This document shows, one piece after another, positions 1-11,900 of a stretch of 64,000 nt of DNA. Position 1 is the stretch's first letter; each line of letters begins with the position of its first letter. Below the pieces are notes generated by a model. It was not told the origin of the DNA and ran no database searches. It saw nothing but the letters and a program-made list of their open reading frames with translations. Made by a program: the position numbers and the translations under genes. Source of the DNA: Phoebastria nigripes (Eukaryota > Chordata > Aves > Procellariiformes > Diomedeidae); assembly GCA_035582835.1 (NCBI GenBank), contig JAYKAV010002798.1, positions 1 to 64,000 of the forward strand. Direction: 5' to 3'.

Positions 1-1
1 T

Positions 2-547
2 TGTCCTGGTTCTGGCTGGGACAGAGTTAACTTTCTTCCCAGTAGCTGGGGAGGGTGTGCTGTGTTTTGGGTTTGGTATAATAGCAGCGTTGATGGCCCA
101 TGGATATTTTCTGTGTTGCTGGGTGGTGCTTGCACCAGGCACTTTTCAGCCTCCCATGCCCTGCCAGGTGCATGGGAAGCTGGCGGGGGGAGCATAGCTG
201 GGGTGGTTGACCCAGCTGGCCAATGGGGTATTCCATACCGTGTAATGTCATGCTCAGTATAAAAACTAAGGGTGTGGGGGGGCTCTGGGTCCCGGGGGAC
301 GGGCTCTCGTTGGTTCGGCGGGTGGTGAGCAATTGCATTGTGCATCGCCTGCTTTGTATATTGTTGTTGTTATCACTGTTATTATTACTGTTCTACTTCG
401 TTTTATTTCAATAATTAAACTGTTTTTATCTCAACCCGTGAGTTTTCCTACTCATGCCCTCCCAATTCTCTCCCCCATCCCACCAGAGTGGGGGGGTGAG
501 TGAGCAGCTGCGTGGTGTTTAGGTGCCGCCAGGGTTAAACCACGACA
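2..547 (+). mobile_element. Solo LTR of an avian endogenous retrovirus (ERVL-like)
   Basis: The element opens with TGTCCTGG and closes with CACGACA, the TG...CA ends expected of a retroviral LTR, and reads on the plus strand. A TATA box (tataaaaa) is at 258-265 and an ATTAAA polyadenylation signal at 414-419, giving a U3-R-U5 layout. I recognise the overall sequence as an LTR type abundant in bird genomes; the family name is inference. No gag, pol or env sequence follows, so it is a solo LTR left by recombination between two LTRs. The left target-site duplication lies off the window and cannot be checked. It sits in TERF1 intron 2, antisense to the gene. Short open frames inside it look meaningless. 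Confidence 0.85.
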
Positions 548-2080
548 TCATTGCACATCTGCACAAGTGAGTGTGCCAACATAACAGATGCAGGAGGAGC
601 TGGCAGGTGCACAAGATTGCTTTTTTCCCCCATGGCACTACCAGCTTTGCTCAAGATGTTCACTGAACTACAGCCTCACTTATTCCTTCATTTTATATGA
701 CATCATAGTAGAATCTCTCTCAAAATCTTCTTATTCCTTAGAGTAAGTATTTTTCAGACAGAAGGTAAACAATTTAAGCAATACTGAAAAAAAAAAAAAT
801 TGATACCTGCTATAGTAAAAGACAAACACTGAAAATTAAATAGTATTATATGTATATATACACATTAAAAAAACCCACTTCTGTGTTTCTCCAATTATTG
901 TTTCAATCAAGTAATATGACACTTCATATTAAGTTTATTTTAATATTGTAAAAATAAAGTGTTTAACTCTTAAAGACCTGGCATCTGAAACAGCCTACTG
1001 TTTTAAGGCTCAGTACAGATTAAATATTTTAATAATTGGAGTAGAATTAGGAAAGCTACCATACAATATATTAGCTTTCCATGTACATTGTGCAACTACA
1101 TCTGATGTAATACCTAAGTACATGCAATCTTCCTCACCACACGTCATTCTCTACACTGATAGATCAAAACACACATTGAAGTCATATTCCCAAGTGTTAT
1201 ATACAATAATACAGTTTTAGAGCATTATCAGAAAAGTTTCATAATTTGTATATGATGAACTATTTTAAATATTAGAATTTGATTCTCAAGTTGAACTAAA
1301 TCAAGAAGAGTGTTATTACCTGACAAGCAACATAAGAAATTTCATTTTATAAAAACAAGCCTTTGTGGCACTGCTAGGCTAGAGTACACTTTTTTTCTTC
1401 CATGCTCATGCTGGTAACACTGCTTTTGAAGTCCTTAAATTCCAATGAGTTTTATCAAACAGTGAAAACTTGCAGCAAAAAAGTTAAGTCTTCCAGAAAC
1501 TTGAGCGTGGAAGCAAAATCAGCCTGGCTAAACCAGTAAGTTGTGAATACAGCCAAACAGGAGACATGGTAGTGAATAAGAGTCCCAAGGACCTGCTGCC
1601 AGCTGAAAGTCTTACAGCCTTCTGTAAGAAACAAGGGCAGTCATCCTTTTCATCCGTGTTCTTATTCCTACTGTCTGTCCTACTTTAACCTCCAGAGTTA
1701 AATGTGCAGAAAGAAATGCACATTCTGTGCTTTAAACTTGCAAATATTGCTCACTAAGAGCTAGTCAATCTTTTCCAGTATATTTCTTTTGTTGATGCTA
1801 CTCTGACAGAAAAAGACCTATAATTTAAGAAGCATATAGTCATTCAAATTCAAAGCAGCTAAATCAGTCGGCACAGAATAACACTGATCCTGCATACAGC
1901 TCAGTCAAATGCAGAATATAGACAGTCCAAAATGTAGACTTCAGTCATTTTATTTTTTTATATATATATATATATATGTGTACAGTAAAGGCTATGTGAA
2001 AGCACACCTAATACACCTCTGTGCAAGTTCACACAAATCTATTTAAACAACAAGTGAAAAAAAAGAATCAAAGTATTTAC
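548..2080 (-). other. TERF1: TERF1 intron 2 (left part within window)
   Basis: AT-rich intronic sequence left of TERF1 exon 2. The intron starts with GT at 2080-2079 on the minus strand, followed by AAATA. A (TA)n run of about 19 bases is at 1959-1977. I searched the reverse strand for the next part of the TRFH domain (the segment with the conserved 'TPLESAL' core) and did not find it, so exon 3 is probably off the left edge. Nothing else is recognisable. Confidence 0.7.
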
Positions 2081-2176
2081 CAAGGTTTTTTCCTTTTGCA
2101 ATTCTTGTCAAAAGCTGACAGAGATACACCGTTTTTTTCTGATATGTAGGTATTTTGGAGAGGCCATTAATAAGAG
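2081..2176 (-). CDS. TERF1: TERF1 coding exon 2 (TRFH domain)
   Basis: This 96-base exon encodes part of the TRFH dimerisation domain of TRF1, the shelterin subunit that binds double-stranded telomeric DNA. It is too short to appear as an ordinary open frame; I found it by translating the reverse strand. A TTTCCAG acceptor ends at 2177 and a GTAAAT donor begins at 2080. Joined to the single leftover base of exon 1 it reads ALINGLSKIP, continues through VYLCQLLTRIAKGKNL, and ends in phase 1. This aligns with the human TRF1 segment that reads AIIHGLSSL and IYICQFLTRIAAGKTL (recalled). Matching phase with exon 1, clean splice sites and correct order make the call firm. The remaining TRFH exons, the linker and the C-terminal Myb/telobox domain are not in the window. 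Confidence 0.93.
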
Positions 2177-5100
2177 CTGGAAAAGAAGAGAAAAGTTAAG
2201 TCAGTCTTGCTCCAGCACTGCCACAGTGTGGCTAGAAATATACTAGACGCTGTGTTATCAGACTTTAATAATCTACTAAATTTCTAATTCATTAGGAAAC
2301 TGATGAAGCGCATTTAGTTAATATTCTTCCATGTTAAAAGAACTTAAATCATTCTTGAGAATTTGACCAGAAAAACCTATCCCTCTTGCAGTTCACAACA
2401 GTAACCTGGAAGTGGTAAGATGCATCACAGGCTTATATACATCAAATTAGAAGACCACAGTACCTTACATAAATAAACGAAGTTTTGTTTTGCTCAGTAG
2501 CTTACTATGAAAGACAACTGTCTGCTCCAGAGAACATTTCTGTTGAATGCCCACAAAACATGAACTACATGCAGACTGGTAACACTTACATGTTGCTATA
2601 GCAACCGACAGACCCAAAGCAGTAAAAGCTACAACGAGAGCTTGGTCAGAAATGTAAATCTACAAGGGAAATCCTCCTCGCAATGTTGGACGGCCACAAG
2701 GATTATTATACATTTTAGAATGGGAGCTATCATGAGATTATTTCCATCATTCTGGTTACTGTGAACTTTGTATTTTAATGTGCTGGATATAGTAATTAGT
2801 GTTCACAGCATAATACACAAACATTCAAAATGAACAGTGAAGAATGTGTTAAGTGACTTGTCTAAGCTGCAGACTGAACACTCTAGTTCAGGAAGTGTTT
2901 ATGTACACATTTTGGTGTCAGCCTAGCAAGAGCCAGGATTCTGGAGCATGGGACCCCCAAGTTTTGCAATGACACAACTAGAGCACATAACACATTGTTA
3001 TACTTGGAAGTACTCAGCCTACTTACTTATTAGTGTATGATCGTCTCCTATGAACAATGGATAAGCAGGAAATTACAAAGTAATTAAATAGCCCCGAATG
3101 ATTACCTAAGCTAACATCAAGCAGGATATTGTCATTTGGGCTTGGAAGAACACATTTACAACGGCTTCAGTGAGGACAGCTGATACAAGAGCTTTGAATT
3201 TCTATAGCCAAAATAGGAAGTAAAAAAGAACATTGCTTAAAACAGCAGTAAAGTGCCACTCGTTATAATCACAAATTCATGCATCTTCCACAGCAGACAA
3301 TAGAGTTCAATTTCAGAAAGAGTTCACATGAGTTCAATGATAGAGATAAGCACCATCATCATGCCCTGAAGGTGGAGCCAGAGCTTGGAAATTTTGGAAG
3401 TAGGCAGAATACTGTAGCCGAAGGATTCCACAGAACAGAAGGGGTCATCTTGGCAAGCAGCTTGAGATCTTTCAGCTTTCTCCGTTCTTTTAAGGTGCAC
3501 CTACATTAGTGCTTTAATTCAGAGCAGGGGTGCATTTTTAAAGCAAACTTCCTGTGCTTGGTTTGTACAATGGAGCAGTCTTGAGTAGACGAATTCCTTT
3601 AGAGCTATTCCAAAGAAAAAGAAACCTTGAAGTGTTTACTGTGGGACACCAGGTCCTTAGCAGCAATTACTCACAAGTAACACAGACAAGCAGAAAGAGA
3701 CATAGCCTTAGTAATCTGTTCTAGACTGTTCTTTCTCCCTGCCCCCAAGGCAGTGTCTCTACTAATTCGTTTGTTAACAGCACCCTCAATCATAAATTGC
3801 TTTCCTCCCTATGGCCACTCAAATGTATTTCTCACCTTTCATTAGAAGTTCTAGAAATCCAGTTCCTTGTCATGTAGATACCTACACAAGCTAGTTCAGG
3901 TATATAGACCATAATATCCTGTCAAGGCAGGATAAGGTAGGCAAGGCATGTAACCTTGCCATGCTCTCTTTAAATCCTTAATCCCAGGTAACCTAGCTAT
4001 TTCTACTTGGCAGTGTACTGAGCTATACAGAAATATTATTTATCTCCTAATAAAAGAGCTCGTCTTGTTCCCTTAGCCTTCCTACCTTTCTGCACTTGCT
4101 TCAGTTCGAATCGACTTTCTTGTTGACAGCCAATCATTATTTTAGCAGGGTCTCACTTTGACATATGCAAGAGTAATAGTTCTGTATTTCTATGAAAAAA
4201 ACCACACCCACTTTTCTAATGCAATCTTATGACTGTGCTTAGCTTTTTCCATAGACTCTTACACTTCTGACTTTGTAATCTTGTAGCACCAATATGCCCA
4301 ACTCTTTCCTCTGTTGCTGAACAGAGCAGGAACAAATTCCAAATTTGCTATTAGTTCCCAGTTCCACGTGACCTTGCATTCTGTACAATTTAATTAATTT
4401 TTTCTACTAATATGGTCCTCAGAAGTCTTCCTGTTCTTCTCAGGAGATATTCCAATCTGCTTCTATGTTGACAGCGTCTCTGCTTCCCACCTAGGTCTTC
4501 ATGAAACTTCAGTACGATTCTCCCTCTGAGCCACAGTCCCAAGGCCAAACACAGAGAAGCACCATTAATAATTTAATCTAGCAGCCCCCCATTCAACGTA
4601 CTTCATCATGTTATCTTTAGATTTCTTACCTCTTACAACTTCTCATATCAATCTCCTTACAAATCATTCTGCATGCCATTGTGTTCTGTTCTTTGCAAAA
4701 GTTTAAACAAGTCATACTAACACATTTACTTGGGTCAAGAACACACACGCAAAAAAAAATCCCCAAAAGCTCTAACCTGGTATCTTCAGGAAAATGATTT
4801 CTAATAGAAAAACCATCATAAATCCATCAAATTTATCTGAGACCTAGACATTTGCTTCCAGCTGTTAACTATTCTCACTCTTAAGCATTTCTCACTTTAA
4901 ATACATGTTTTTCAATTCAAAATCCAGTCACCAGACCTCATTCCACCTTTGTCTACTAGACTATAGTTCCTTGAAATACTTCTAGTCTTCTACCATAACC
5001 CTAAATATAAACTCAAGGAACCCAGTGTATTTAAGTAATTCTACTCTGGCTTTTACCGTGTTTGCATCTCTTCACTAAATCCTCTTCAAGTTTTCAGTAG

Positions 5101-5385
5101 CCTTGAACTCTCAGCATCTGAGGCCTCAGCTTCAGTAACTGCTGGTGGTATTTAGGCAACCACATTATACACTCAAGCTTCACAGAATCAAGATGATAGA
5201 TTAACACCAATGCTTGTATTCACCTCATCATCTAAAAGACCTCACCCCAACCCCTCAGTAACCACTGTTCAGTTTGCTTCCCTCCCTGGTCTCATTTAAC
5301 TGAAACAGCAAAATTCCCCAAAACTGTGATTACCTTACAATACTCCAGCAGAGCTGTCAGTGCATGCGAAACTCAAACACCAGTG

Positions 5386-5437
<52 letters not shown>

Positions 5438-5438
5438 N

Positions 5439-5518
<80 letters not shown>

Positions 5519-5852
5519 GCCTGCACTGTTTTATTTCCGCCATGTGCAAACGTTGCTGATACTGTTAAACCGCCTCAACACACTACCCTGTATCATCCTA
5601 GGAATCTTCTGAAGTCCCCAAAAGCCCTGAAAACCTCCTCAACGATAGCGACCGCGATCATCAGAAGGCTAACTGCACGTATAAAACGCGCTTACACGGA
5701 ACAAGAAGGAAGTGTAGAAGCACTTTTAGTGCGCCGAAGAGAGCTGCCCCTCACACTTTGCGGGGACACACCGCCTGCAGGGCGGCCGCAGCTGTTTGAG
5801 AGCCACAAGCGCCCGCACCCTCAGAACCCCGACAGCCGCTGCCGCCCCTCAC
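2177..5852 (-). other. TERF1: TERF1 intron 1
   Basis: Intron of 3,676 bases bounded by GTGAGG at the donor (from 5852) and TTTCCAG at the acceptor (to 2177), both read on the minus strand. The first about 150 bases are still in the CpG island. The rest is unremarkable AT-rich sequence apart from the long A run at 5391-5515. I see no other exon or recognisable transposon in it. Confidence 0.85.
5391..5515 (+). repeat. Long poly(A) tract, 125 bases with one N
   Basis: An uninterrupted run of A except for one N at 5438. On the TERF1 sense strand it is poly(T). The 5' flank shows no recognisable retroposon body, so it may be the tail of an old or unrecognised retroposed sequence, or a homopolymer whose length is set by assembly rather than biology. 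Lysine-rich open frames across it are artefacts. Confidence 0.95.
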
Positions 5853-6039
5853 CCTGCGCCACGTCCCTCCACCGCCGGAACTCCGCCGCGCACCCCTCCC
5901 CGAAGTGCCGGCACAGGCAGTAGCAGGCGAACTCCAGCATCCAGTCCGCGGCTACGGCTTCCACCTCGGCCGGCGGGGACGAACAGAGCCGATCACCCCC
6001 ATCCACCTCTCCCGGAGAGCTCCCGGCCGCCCCGGCCAT
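5853..6039 (-). CDS. TERF1: TERF1 coding exon 1 (N-terminus and start of TRFH domain)
   Basis: First coding exon of telomeric repeat-binding factor 1, which homodimerises through its TRFH domain and caps telomeres in the shelterin complex in the nucleus. The ATG at 6039-6037 has a strong Kozak context (AAG before, G after). It gives 62 codons plus one base, ending at the donor GTGAGG. Residues 24-62 (AEVEAVAADWMLEFACYC and on to FRRWRDVAQ) match the start of the human TRFH domain (AEAVAAGWMLDF). The preceding about 23 residues are short, Gly/Ser/Pro-rich and carry few acidic residues, whereas mammalian TRF1 has a longer Asp/Glu-rich N-terminus. The frame stays open for 105 codons upstream because the island is GC-rich, but that extension resembles no TRF1 sequence, so I keep this start. 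Exon 2 follows in the matching phase. Confidence 0.93.
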
Positions 6040-6415
6040 CTTCAATCCGCGCGCCAACGGCTGCCGGCCCCGCCCCCGCCAACGGTCGGGCTCGGCTCGC
6101 GTTCCCCCAGCCCCGCCCCTTCCCGCGCGGCAGCCATTCAGCGCGGCCACCGCCTCTCGGCCCTGGCCGCCGTCACCTCCGCCGGTGGGCGGGGCCGCGC
6201 CAGTCAGTCCTCTGAGGGGGGGAGAGGCGGAGCCGTGGCTGGGTGCGGCGGTAACGTCATGCGCCACCACGCCGCTACGGCGGGGCCGTTGAGAGGGCGG
6301 CTGGTGCGTCTGGGCACCAGGGCAGCGGGCCCCACGCCGGAGGGTGTCCGGCACTGCCTTCTCGGCCTGTAGGAGCCCCTCTGCAGGGCATCCCCTTTAC
6401 CTCGAACTGAATAAA

Positions 6416-6427
6416 TGACGTGACGCA
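6416..6427. promoter_or_regulatory. Overlapping CRE/ATF-like sites
   Basis: TGACGT directly overlaps TGACGCA at the distal edge of the TERF1 CpG island, about 380 bases upstream of the start codon. These are half-sites of the CREB/ATF type. Function is inferred from sequence and position only. Confidence 0.4.
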
Positions 6428-6430
6428 GCC

Positions 6431-8185
6431 CACACGGTGTAAGCGGCTCTCTGTCCCCTGACAGGAATGTTCTGGAAGGTCTGGGCCGTGCTCCAGCTGG
6501 CCACTGGTGATTTGAGAGCTTTCCTCTGCAGTTGCTGCGTCCTGAGAGACTTTGGTATAGCGATGTGAATACAGGTGTCTTTTGGTGTCAAGAGGCTGGA
6601 AAGTTAAAGGATGTGTCCTGCTTGGAGCAGGTGGCCATGAGAGCTGCCACGTCCTGCGGTCTCTGGGAGACTAAAAGGCAAAACACAGGTGTTTTGTGCA
6701 TGTGTGATGCAAAGGGCTTCACATAAGCATGTCTTCATGTGGGTTCTGGAGAGAGAAGGCTGCTGGAAGAAGGAGGGAGGACATGTAGTGTTGCAGAGCC
6801 TGGAAACTGAAAAATGGAAGCCTCAACTTGGCAACAAAGCCTGGGGTGGAATGTGAACAGGGACTGAATTAGTTGGAGAGTGGAGTGCATCTATCTGAGA
6901 AGGCAATCCTTTGTATATGCTAAAATGTAAAATCTGAGGAGGAAGAAGGCAGTCTACAAAGAGGTGAATTTAAGGCAAATGCTGAAGGGCTGAACAGTTT
7001 TCCTGTCTGAGACTTGATGGAGGATGGAACAATCTTTTGGTAGATCGGTGAAAGGCTTTAATTTGAGCTTTGCTTTACTCCTGGGATGAACAGTGTGGTG
7101 TCAGAGAGCAGAATGAATGAACTGGTAGGCCTTTGCTGCCTTTGACTCCTGTGGTCACATTAAATGCACCTGCAGAAGTCTTGCTGTGGCATAAATAAAT
7201 TGAGGTCAAACAGAAGAAAATACATAATTTAACTTAAAAAAAATAATCTATTTGGACATCTTTATTAATAGAATATAAGATTTAAATTTGCACTTTGAAA
7301 GAGACTTAATGATTAGCAATAGTTGTAAGCTTATGTTGTAGTAAGCTTTCAGATGTATGTTTGCATGTGTATCTACAATAACAACTTCAAGGACATGAAT
7401 TCTTTAGACTGGGCAAATTTGCTGTTACTTGCCATATTGCTTCATAGTCCTTCAGGATAATGGCAAGCCCGAAACTGTGACAAGCTTTATCAAGCTGCTG
7501 ATAATCTCAGGAATCAAAATTCTCAAAGTGTTTGACATGAACCAGTTAGACATAAAAGATGAGGTCATTATGCATTAATATCTAATTGAGCATGCATTTT
7601 GGGGGTTTTGTAGTAGAAACTGTGGCAGGAGGGTATATCAAAGCTTGAAATTACCATGATCAAACAGCAGCAGGAGCAAATGTGCAAACTGTTGGCTTTT
7701 TGGCAGCAATCCTGCAGTGGTTCAAATGGAGAGAAGACAGTTTCTTGAAAATGAAGGGAATGTGGGAAGCCACAGTAGTCGCTACGACCTGTTCAGCCTC
7801 AGCAAATACCCCCCAACCAGTGCAGTATCTCTACACTGTATTCTGTGACGAACACTTGAGTGTTGTCTGATTTTCCTTTAGTTATCATCTTTATTTATGG
7901 GTGGATTTTTGTATTTAGATTATCTCCACCTCCAAGACCTGGAAAGTCCAAGATACCTGTGCATCTTACAACAGTACTACATTTCTGCCTGCCTTGTAGG
8001 CAGCATCAGAGGACAGTGTTTTAAAAACTAGGTTGTCTCTTCAATCTGAAAACAACGTGTGAAGATGCTTCTAATGCAATTAACTTTTCAGTTAGGAAAG
8101 TACAAATTTAATTTTAATTTTCAAACTCCTTCCTGCAGCCTGTGCTCTTCTGTTGTTTTATGGTACTCTGTGTTAAGTTATGTGT
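6431..8185. other. Intergenic, no gene seen
   Basis: Sequence between the TERF1 promoter and the LTR-like remnant. Short open frames (for example near 6532-6726 and 7682-7870) have no recognisable product. No RNA gene or repeat family was identified. Confidence 0.6.
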
Positions 8186-8980
8186 AACAGCTTGTCTGCG
8201 CACCCACCAAGGAGCACTGAGAGACAGTGATGGGGGGAGGGAGAGCCCAAGTAATCCCCTGCCCTGGATACTCCTAGGCCCATCACAGGCCCATCTCCAC
8301 AAGCCCAGAGGAGTACAGGACACAACAGCACGCAGGAACCCAAACTGCAGACTCCCAGGAAGAAACCGTATCTGGGCCCTTCCCAGGGCTGCCCCAGGAC
8401 AGTCTCAGTCCCCTGTGTCCAGGCGTGAAACCCATCACCGTGAGTCATTGGGAGCAGCTCTCCGGATCACCTTTCAAGTTCTGCCAAGGAGTGGGACACA
8501 TGATGGGATGCATCGAAAGAGCATTTTCGGACTTGTTGTAGGACTTAATAGGGAAGGGGCAAAAGACAGGAAAAGGGAGGGATTAGGTGATACGGAGGAG
8601 GGACAAGTGTAGGAAAATAGAGGGGCAAGGGGTTAAAAAGGTTGCGTGAAAATAATTGGCTGGTTGGTATGCTTGTCTGCGCCTGATCAATGCAGTCTGT
8701 CCTGTCTTCTTATTAAATTCATTTCTAACTCTTCCTGGGCGAGGGCTCTGTGTGTGTGTCTGAGCCCGGTGGATCTCCATCTTGCTCAACCAGAGAAGGG
8801 AGCAGTGTGAGGCTGTTGGTACTGTCATGTTTGTGTAAGTTTTCTGAGTGTCTCTCTGTGATCTGTGTGACCAGCTGTCTGTATGTGTGTGTGTATATAT
8901 ATATGTATAGATATGGTGTATACATGTGCTTTGTGTGCATGTGCCTACTGAGAATACGTTTTGCATGTTTATAAACTGAG
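8186..8980 (+). mobile_element. Probable degenerate LTR remnant
   Basis: A compositionally distinct, GC-richer block with LTR-like architecture on the plus strand: a long U3-like part, an ATTAAA signal near 8712-8717, then a GT-rich downstream part (8741-8905) ending in GT and TA microsatellite. The phrase GCTTGTCTGCGC occurs twice (about 8189-8200 and 8669-8680). Boundaries and target-site duplications could not be fixed and the family is uncertain. Open frames of up to 156 codons here look like by-products of base composition. Confidence 0.45.
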
Positions 8981-11900
8981 CATTAACTATTAACATTGCA
9001 TAAATGCATTTTTTACAATTATTTTCTGGATTTTATAAGGAAACAAATATGGGGAAAGGAAGGATATGAGTATAGGACATGGATAGCCTGAACTTTATTT
9101 TAAATGGGCTTGACAGAATTCCCTGCCAGAATGCAGAGGTTCTTGAGCTGGCGTGACAGGTTGGTCAAAGTTTATAAACTGCAACAGTGTTAGATTAAGT
9201 TGTTTTTTTTTTTTCTTGGAAAATACGCTGAGATCCAGTGGCATTTCTGACTACTGTTTGCCCCACTGATCAGTATTTTGCACTGTTACTCTAAATGTAG
9301 TGTTTTGGAATACAATCTAGCACTTCAGCGGTTTTAGAGTCACCCCAAAACATTCTCCATTGTTTTTTCCACAAATAATACAAAATGCAGTGGTTTCCTT
9401 GTTCTGAAGGCCTTCCTTTTAGATCTCTGCGTGAATTGGTCTTCTATTATTTTCATCTTGCCTCAACCAGAATCAAGAATCCTATTTAAAAATATTTATC
9501 AGAGAAGCTAGTGAGGTGGAAAAAAGTCGTGCACTGAAAACTCCAAGGTCCCTTATAGAAGTTTTTGTGGTTTTAGTCCAGTTTATCCCTTTCGCTGTCT
9601 TTTCTGCCGAAAAGGCACACTTTCAAAGCTGCTGAGCTTTTTTGGGCAACTACAGTCTTTTGTGGATGACAAAGCTGCTTCTTGGCTTACAAACTGTAAT
9701 TTCTCCTGAGTGTTATAGCATAGGTTCTTTTTTTTATCTTACTAGCAGTGCTGAGCCATGAGACCGATTGAACCAGTAGACTTTAGAATGAGTTATATTA
9801 AAATCCTCACAACCATGAAACATACATTTAGTTATAGTAGTGGTTATATAGTATTACATGCAGTTACTTTGGAACAAAGGTGAAAGAGATGGTTTAATAC
9901 TCTTGATACACATTTAATCAGCCAAAATACTGCTCTACTGTAATATACCGTATTAAATTAGTTCAATGGTAATAGTTATGCAATATAGAATGATGGAAAA
10001 ATCAAAGTAACAGAGCCTTGAAAGTTCTGTTAAAAGAATATTACTGAAGTTTTTCATCATATATAGAAATAAAGGATCAGACCTGGTAGAATACTGTCAA
10101 AAATAACAGATCTTGGAAAATCACATCTGTCTAGAAATTACTGACAGTAACTTTCCATTCGGTGAAGGATTTTATTTATAAGTATGCCAAGATTATGCAA
10201 GGATAATACCATATAGGTGTTTCACAGATTTATGGGTATTGTTCCTGAGCCAATCATACAGAAGCAATTAGATGCAATAAATTTCTGAGAGGAGAAAAAT
10301 ACAATGGGTGAGGTTGGTCTGCAATAGAAAATAGCTACAGCTCTGCAACTGTGTTCTGTCTTTCCTTGATCCTCTGGGCATGCATCTGCTGTGGTTTCAA
10401 ATGGTTTAGGCTTCACAGGCAAAAGTGACAAGGCTGAACCAGTGACTCCCTTGTTTACAGTCACAGGCCACATGAGTGCTGGGGAATTCCCATGGTGAGG
10501 TCCAAACCCAACGTTTCCATATGAGAGCCTGTTTGGGAGATCTGGAGGTCACTGCAAAAGCACGTGGCCCCTTTGTGGATGGATACTGTTGCTTCCAAGG
10601 GGACAGATTCCTTATGGAACTCTGATCAGTGGGAAAGGAAGAAGTTTCTGATTAATTAGCTAGAGAAAGTGTAACAGAAAATGGAATTTCCTGGGACCTC
10701 ATCAGGAGCAGGGTATTATCCAACATATATGTTCCTGTTTTGCCTTTCCTAACTTAGATTACTTGATTCAGTATTACAGATTTCTCCTGCTTTCTTTGTA
10801 AATAAATGCATTTTATGGAATAGAATGAAAGGGGAATTTAAAAATAAATGAAAGGCTAGATTTCTCCTGTTGAGAGTGCTGTTAGCACTTGTGAGATATT
10901 TGGATGATTTCTGAAGCTTAAACTATAGATCTCATTGTATGCTTTAAATACTAGACATTTTAATGACTCATTAAGCTAATATATGTATGAAAGAATAAAG
11001 GTTGCATTATTCTCAGTTAATGTAATGCAGTTTGAGACAAACGTATTACAATATTCAATATAATGAGCTCAGCAGGGTCTCCTCCCCTTTGCTGAGATTA
11101 ATTCACACACAGAAGAGGAATTGATAGGTATTTTATTCTGCCCCAGCTGAAGAGCTACATTAGAGACTCAAATAGAGTTAAAGACAATGTAGCTGACTAC
11201 ATTATTACCAGCCATGTCCATTGGCACATTCGCATCACTGAGTGTCAAACCAATGTTTTACCACAGTGCGTGAGACTCCCTTAGCAAGAAGAATGGTAAC
11301 TTAGCATGCTGTATCGCACTGACCATAGTCCATCTTGCTACTAGAAGCAAATACTTCTCATGTTTTGACTTTACTAGATGTCTCTTGTTTTATCCAGGGA
11401 CATGCTCTTACAGCCCATGTGCCAAACTCCTGATGAAGTTGTATGGAATTCTCCTTGGCTAAGATCAAGGCATTTAAATCAGTTAAACAAATCCATGGTG
11501 TTTACATGCTTTAATGAATTTAAATGATCTCTGTGGATTACATTTTATGTAACAGAAGATTGCCTGATAAAGATACACAGAATGAGTCCCTGAGTTACTG
11601 GCCAGATACTGGTATCTCTGGTATACTGAGCAACGACTGACATTTGGCACCGTTTTCTGTGGAATTATCCCTGAGATACACAATTTCAGCTTAGGTAACT
11701 ATATTTCCATGAAATGATTGTTAGAGACCTCTTGGAAACTTTGCTTGTTTAGAAGCAATAATTTATTTATGTGTTTGTTTATTTTGCTTAGTGTGCCAGG
11801 CACTAGGAACTAACAGCTTTGAAAATGTTCCCAGTGTGAAAATAAGGTCTTGGAAATATGATTCTCTGGCTCTACTGATTAGCTGAACATTGTATGTGTT

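Larger units (their letters stand above)
5700..6430 (-). promoter_or_regulatory. TERF1: CpG-island promoter of TERF1
   Basis: A sharply bounded GC- and CpG-rich block in otherwise AT-rich DNA. It covers the TERF1 start codon, the 5' UTR and the proximal promoter. GC boxes are visible at about 6069-6078, 6111-6120 and 6184-6193, and there is no obvious TATA box, which fits a housekeeping gene. CGTCA occurs near 6255-6260. The island extends about 380 bases upstream of the ATG, so divergent plus-strand transcription is possible, but no plus-strand gene is recognisable. Confidence 0.88.

Noticed and set aside
5821..6354. 177-codon minus-strand open frame as a stand-alone gene
   Set aside because: Only residues from M106 onward are TERF1 exon 1, and the frame past 5853 runs into the intron. 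The upstream part is an open frame permitted by CpG-island composition and resembles no TRF1 leader.
8142..8612. 156-codon plus-strand frame
   Set aside because: It lies within the GC-rich LTR-like block, overlaps equally long frames on the other strand, and shows no retroviral or cellular motif.
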